Below are positions 59,990 through 64,000 of a stretch of DNA of 64,000 nucleotides, piece after piece. The stretch comes from Rhynochetos jubatus. Lineage: Eukaryota; Chordata; Aves; Eurypygiformes; Rhynochetidae. Numbering within the stretch: position 1 is the first letter of the stretch; each line of letters opens with the position of its first letter. Below the pieces are notes generated by a model. It worked only from the letters and a program-made list of their open reading frames with translations. It ran no database searches and was not told the origin of the DNA. The stretch lies in the NCBI GenBank assembly GCA_027574665.1, contig CM050666.1, positions 9,936,001-10,000,000 of the forward strand, given 5' to 3'. The position numbers were made by a program, and so were the translations under genes.

Positions 59990-60001
59990 TTTTTTTTTTT
60001 T
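59990..60001. repeat. Poly-T run
   Basis: Twelve uninterrupted T residues followed by a G-rich stretch. Confidence 0.9.
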
Positions 60002-61069
60002 GGGTGGTGGGGGAAAGGTGAATTTGGTGTAATAATGGCATTTTTGGGTCATTGCTTCCCTTACCAACCATTGTAGACTGACTTGCTCTGAGGGTTTGTT
60101 TACTGGGGTGTGTTTGTGTGGCTGTTTGTACCTCCGGTGACAGGTGCCTGTGGCTTGTGATGGCACTTAGGTGCTACACAGCTCTTGGCGAGCTGAACGT
60201 GCTGTTCTCAGGGGTACCAAGGACAGTGGTTACCATCATCAACTTGCCCCGGTCCCCAGTGATGGGATGTGATGGAAGGACCATGGCATCCTTCCTCTTT
60301 CCTGGTGTTGAGTTGGGCAAGGAGGTATGTTAGGGGCTGTCAACATTTTCCATTAACAAGGATTTTTTTTCCCCCAAACCAAAAGTATTCTTAAAGCATT
60401 TCTACTTGGGACTTCTCTTATTTCTTTTCCAAACTGTGTGGCTTCCAGGTGCCCAGACTTGGTATCACCCATGCCTGCTTGTCCCTGGCAGCAAGAAACC
60501 AAGGAAAATTAAAGTGTTAACCTGAGCTTTTCCTGCCACGGCCCTTGGGGTGCTATTTTGTAGGTGTACCCATGCCATAAAGTGGTGTTTTGAATGAAGA
60601 GGTTTCACCTCCCTTGTCGCCATCCCTTCGTGCTTGAAGAGGTCTGTGATAGCAGGCAACTTTCTCTAAGGAGAACTGATCTTTCCCCTCTCTTCACAGA
60701 GCTGAAGGGCCTCTCCTTGACCTGGGATGACCTTCATTGCTCCCAGGGAAGCTGCAGGGACTGCTATGTTGTACTGTGATAATTTTTTTGGAGCCAAAAG
60801 GCTGTTCCACAAATCCCTCACTCTTTGACTGTGCTCTGAGATTCCTCAGTCCAGCTTTCCTAACTTCTCCTTGGATCATTGCTCTCCTTATGGTACTGAC
60901 TTATAGAACAGCAGGCATGTGAAGAGGGGACAGGGAAGACAAAACAGATCATCCCCCATGCTGAGGACACTGAGCCCCATCATCACAACTACCCCTGCCT
61001 CTGCCAATACACCATTTCTTCCATGTACTTCTGCAGTGGTGCTGCGGGAACTGGGACAGGGCATTCACA

Positions 61070-61210
61070 CTGCTTAAGTAAAATGTAATGATTTAAGTTT
61101 TATTTAATTTAAACAATAAAATGGCCATTAAACAAGTTATGCATTGACCACCTTACCATGCCCTCTAGCACTAATCCTGATTAAGTGTCTTTATTACTTG
61201 GCTCAGTTGG
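61070..61210. promoter_or_regulatory. AT-rich candidate conserved non-coding element
   Basis: 'gcttaagtaaaatgtaatga', 'ttaagttttatttaatttaa' and 'caataaaatggccattaaac' run together without coding potential. 'aataaaatggccattaaa' is also a possible polyadenylation signal context, but no transcript is known to reach it. Confidence 0.25.
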
Positions 61211-61299
61211 CCTTTTTTAAATGACAAGGAAACACTTGATAGCATGAGTGCAAACTCCTTCCCTCTTGGCAATTATCTCCCTTCCTACTGAGTTTTGCA

Positions 61300-61337
61300 G
61301 GAGGAAGGAGAGAGAGAGGGGGAAGGAGAAGGGGGAG
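61300..61337 (+). repeat. Pure purine tract
   Basis: Thirty-eight consecutive A/G residues (GGAGGAAGGAGAGAGAGAGG and on). Such tracts can form triplex DNA or act as GAGA-type sites; here it may be simple sequence. Confidence 0.9.
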
Positions 61338-61394
61338 CAGGTTGGCCAGGGGAGAAATCCAGCAGCACCTGATCCGTTTATCACATAGATGTGC

Positions 61395-61640
61395 CATAGT
61401 GGAGGCTTAATGGAGATTTAAATAATTCAGAGCACTCAGCCCTGCTAAAGCTGTATAATGAGCCTTCTGCACTGTGAGCCACTGCTCGGCTGAGCGTACG
61501 AGCAGGGAGGTCGTGTGGTTTTTTCATGCATAATTAAAGGGATAAAAGGGGATTTAGAGCAACAGTGTTACAATGAAGCATGCGGACAGAGGCTTCGTTT
61601 GTATTTAACTTGGAAATGCCAAACAGTTTTTGACTTGCAG
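61395..61640. promoter_or_regulatory. Candidate conserved non-coding element
   Basis: Mixed AT-rich block with retained CpGs ('ggctgagcgtacgagcagg', 'gaggtcgtgtgg', 'gcatgcggacagaggcttcg') and words such as 'gcataattaaagggataaaa' and 'ttaatggagatttaaataat'. No open frame. CpG retention in AT-rich DNA is the main argument. Confidence 0.33.
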
Positions 61641-61755
61641 AATAAGCTTCCCTCTTTCCTTTTATTTTTTTAATACTTTTTTCCTTCCCTTATTCCTTGT
61701 TGACCTGTCCCTGCTCCCCCCTGTCCCATGAGTGTGGGCTTGACTCTGAAGAGGA

Positions 61756-61779
61756 TTCACAGTGATTTTCACAGTGATT
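61756..61779. repeat. Exact 12-base tandem duplication
   Basis: TTCACAGTGATT occurs twice in direct succession, followed by TCACAC. A small local duplication. Confidence 0.9.
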
Positions 61780-62819
61780 TCACACCGGGACAGCAGCTCT
61801 CAGCCCTGTGGCTGTTCGAGGTCTCTACTGGAAGAAGCAGGCATGAGCTGAGAAGCCTTTTCCAGCATGTTTCATGTCCCCTTTGTTTCTGCGAAAGGGA
61901 ATGGCTCCAGATGAAGAAAATTAAAAGGAAGGTGGGAAGAATAGAGATCGCTTTAACTTTTATGATTTACTCGTTTATACTGTCTTGTTTACAAAATCTG
62001 GTGCAAAATGTTTTGCCTGGATGGATGGGTCTAAGAGAACTTGTTCATTCCTGTTCCTTCCTTCCTGCCGGGCCAGGAATAGGGTGTCTCCTGCGGTCTT
62101 TCAGCTATTTGCTGAATCTGATCAGCCCCTCAGCCTGTGCTGTCAACAGCAGAAAATGGCTTTGCATTATTCTCCTCCCAGGAAACGGAACAGCATTTTT
62201 TTGTGCTGTAAATTGCTCTCAACCACATCTCAGAAACTGTGTAGGTCTAGGGTGGTGCTGGTGATAATTAACACATCTCTCATTAGCCCCTCTTCACAGG
62301 CTTACTCTGCTGTGGGAGAGCTTTCTCAAAGCAAACAGGTCTGACCTGCCAGTGTTACTGCGGGCCAGCTCTACCTCTTGCTCTTCCAAGAGCGAGTGAA
62401 TCCCCCTGTGTCCCTATGAAGTGGAAGCAAACTGGAGAGAGCTGCCGTGGCCTTCAGGTTCCTGAGAAGGTGGGGAATGCCAAGCATGTGCAAGGGATAA
62501 ACCCACCTGCAACAGGACTTGTGCCCAAACCCATGCTGTGCCTTGGCTGTGATCTGCCACGCAGCCCAAGTCCTCTTGCAGTATAAATCAAACTGGCATC
62601 TCTCCTTTCGCCCTCGCAGCCACTCATGAAGGTGGGGATGTCAAGGTGTAGGGAAGAGTCACCAAAGCAGGGTTTATGCTGTTGCAAATCTGAAACAGAG
62701 GCAGAAATGTGTTAATGCTGCTGCGCAAAGCTGATGTCCCAGGTGAGTGAGGAAGATGAGCTCAGTTTGGCATGGCTGCAAAAAGAAGTCACTTGGGAGT
62801 TTGTTACAAGTGGGGTTTA

Positions 62820-63110
62820 AGAGGCTGGGACATCCAGCCTAGCAAAGCAAAGGTTGAGAGAGGTTACTGCTGCTCCCTGAACATATGGTAAAGGATAAAC
62901 GTCTATGGGGGAGAACTCTCCTTGCAGGTCAAGATCAAGATGAAACAGGGAGTGGTGAGGATGCCCAGTGTGAGTGGTGGAGTCTAAAAACCAAACTGCA
63001 TTTAAGGTAATATGTGATAACTTGGAGAAAGGGATTATATGATGTTTCTGCCTGCAGGGTACATGGATCACTAAATTAGGAGGTCCTTTCTGGCCTTTAA
63101 TCCTTAATAA
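62820..63110 (+). mobile_element. Old CR1-type LINE 3' end
   Basis: Reading along the plus strand: 'ccagcctagcaaagcaaagg' and 'ttgagagaggttactgctgc', then 'gggggagaactctccttgca', 'agtggtggagtctaaaaacc', and the terminal 'ggatcactaaattaggaggt' with 'cctttctggcctttaatcct'. This is the landmark order of ancient sauropsid CR1 3' ends (cctagcaaagagaaggttgag ... tggtggattctcc ... tagatgatca ... ggtcccttctggccttgaatctatga). The terminal short repeats have decayed. Confidence 0.65.
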
Positions 63111-63114
63111 CCCC

Positions 63115-64000
63115 TTTTCCCAGGGCTGCAGAGAGGTGCTGCAGCAGCTCACATTGTCTCCCTGCACAAGTGTGTACGTGTCCCTCAAGGCTCTCCTTCC
63201 CTCACCGCCTTCTCCAGGCAGAGCTTCAGCACTGCTGGTCAGTGTGATGTACAGCCAGGAGCACAAGCTGCTGCCAGGTTCCTGTCACCCCTTCATCCCT
63301 AGAATTAACTCATTATTTTTCTTTAGATAAACAAACCAAGAAGGCATCTGTGGCCACATATTCACCGAAATGTTGTGTCCATCAGTCGTCTCTTGTTAGG
63401 TGGGAAGTGGGGAGCAGTGAGACATCCTGCATAGTCACCATAATGGAAACATCCATCTTGTCTCTCTCAATGCATGCTCTCCATTTAGGAATTTCGAAAA
63501 CACTTCTGTCAAATATCAGTCTCTGTGCAATCCTGTTAGCAGGGCTGATGAATGGAGTCTCAAATTAAGACCGATCCCTCTGATAACCACAGTGCTGTAG
63601 GAGAGTCATCTGCTCAGTCAGAGCTATTTATTATATTTGATTAGCTGGGATGGCAATCTTCACAAGCCACTGCAAATTTTATTAGGGGCACTCTGAGGGC
63701 CAGAAATGCAAATTAGACTTCCCAAAACACATATGCATACATATAGCCACTCCTGGCAAATGGGTAATTTCCTCACATTAATTTCAGTGTTGTTTCAAGA
63801 GAGATCTTGATGCCTTCCCTGTGCTAGGAGGGGAGGGAGAGGAATGAGGGGAGCACTGTTGGGTGGCAAGACATCCCCCACGTTCTCTCTTTGCTCTTCA
63901 TCATGAGACCCAGCATGGCAGCAGCTCTAGTGGGTATGTTTTGTGAGCACAGAGCTCTCTCCCTCCCAGCTCCCATTAGCCTGCATCCTACAGGCATTCC
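63115..64000. other. Non-coding end of window, no gene recognised
   Basis: Apart from the AT-rich block at 63570-63790, I see nothing nameable. Short frames lack domains and splice support. Confidence 0.55.
63570..63790. promoter_or_regulatory. AT-rich candidate conserved non-coding element
   Basis: 'agctatttattatatttgat' with 'tagctgggatggcaatcttc', then 'gcaaattttattaggggcac', 'gaaatgcaaattagacttcc' (an octamer-like ATGCAAAT for POU factors, overlapping TTAG) and 'cctcacattaatttcag'. Repeat-free, no frame. A near-perfect POU octamer beside homeodomain cores is notable. Confidence 0.35.

Larger units (their letters stand above)
52250..62815. other. Non-coding stretch, no gene recognised
   Basis: Contains old repeats at 54.6, 56.6 and 59.9 kb, homopolymers, a CpG-enriched patch at 57.7 kb and AT-rich islands at 58.2 and 61.1-61.6 kb, listed separately. 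The 157-codon minus frame at 54000-54473 and the 178-codon plus frame at 61728-62264 show no domain and no splice or start context. Confidence 0.5.

Noticed and set aside
61728-62264. 178-codon open frame on the plus strand
   Set aside because: Hydrophobic patches but no recognisable topology or family; begins in a local 12-base duplication; a second frame of 119 codons overlaps it.
62817-63266. 149-codon minus frame
   Set aside because: Lies antisense to the CR1 3' end at 62820-63110, so it is a repeat shadow.
1-64000. CRISPR arrays, operons, phage or toxin systems, tRNA, rRNA and known microRNAs
   Set aside because: No regularly spaced repeats, no ribosome-binding-site-led gene strings, no cloverleaf-type boxes, and no mature microRNA sequence that I recognise.

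Overview
This window reads as non-coding DNA from a vertebrate genome, most likely a bird. Three things point there. A solo LTR at about 46203-46788 (minus strand) matches, from memory, an LTR family widespread in Neoaves genomes. The recognisable LINE remnants are CR1-type, with no Alu, L1 or other mammal-specific repeats. There is also a scatter of very old amniote repeats (MIR-like SINEs and an unnamed sauropsid-type family). Nothing resembles bacterial or phage gene organisation. I found no protein-coding gene, tRNA, rRNA or known microRNA that I could support. The longest open frames (up to about 214 codons) lack recognisable domains and look like chance frames, repeat shadows or GC-island artefacts.

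Layout. 1-15 kb is single-copy-looking DNA with old repeats (MIR-like at about 1235-1440, 7740 and 11640; an older family at about 4.8, 8.4, 9.8 and 10.8 kb) and AT-rich, homeodomain-motif-rich islands that look like candidate conserved non-coding elements. A palindromic element with a 15-bp stem, probably a DNA-transposon MITE relic, lies at about 13.13-13.23 kb. At 15.1-15.8 kb is the only clear CpG island. It holds a TATATA box and, about 300 bases downstream, a perfect AAG|GTAAGT splice donor, so it is the best candidate for a plus-strand promoter and non-coding first exon. 16-46 kb is repeat-poor, with an eroded CR1 at about 27.5-27.9 kb, a MIR at about 40.7 kb and a dense candidate regulatory island at about 41.0-41.3 kb. 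The solo LTR follows at 46.2-46.8 kb. 47-64 kb carries MIRs at about 52.1 and 59.9 kb, a second, weaker CpG-enriched patch at about 57.7-58.1 kb, AT-rich islands at 58.2, 61.1-61.6 and 63.6 kb, and an old CR1 3' end at about 62.8-63.1 kb.

The simplest reading is a regulatory, intergenic or long-intron region, with one possible transcript start at about 15.5 kb. Four short open segments with plausible splice sites on the plus strand (3.8, 7.8, 25.0 and 40.0 kb) are recorded as weak exon candidates. I did not find an undescribed biological system. Repeat calls are made from remembered consensus patterns and need RepeatMasker; conservation claims need a multi-species alignment.
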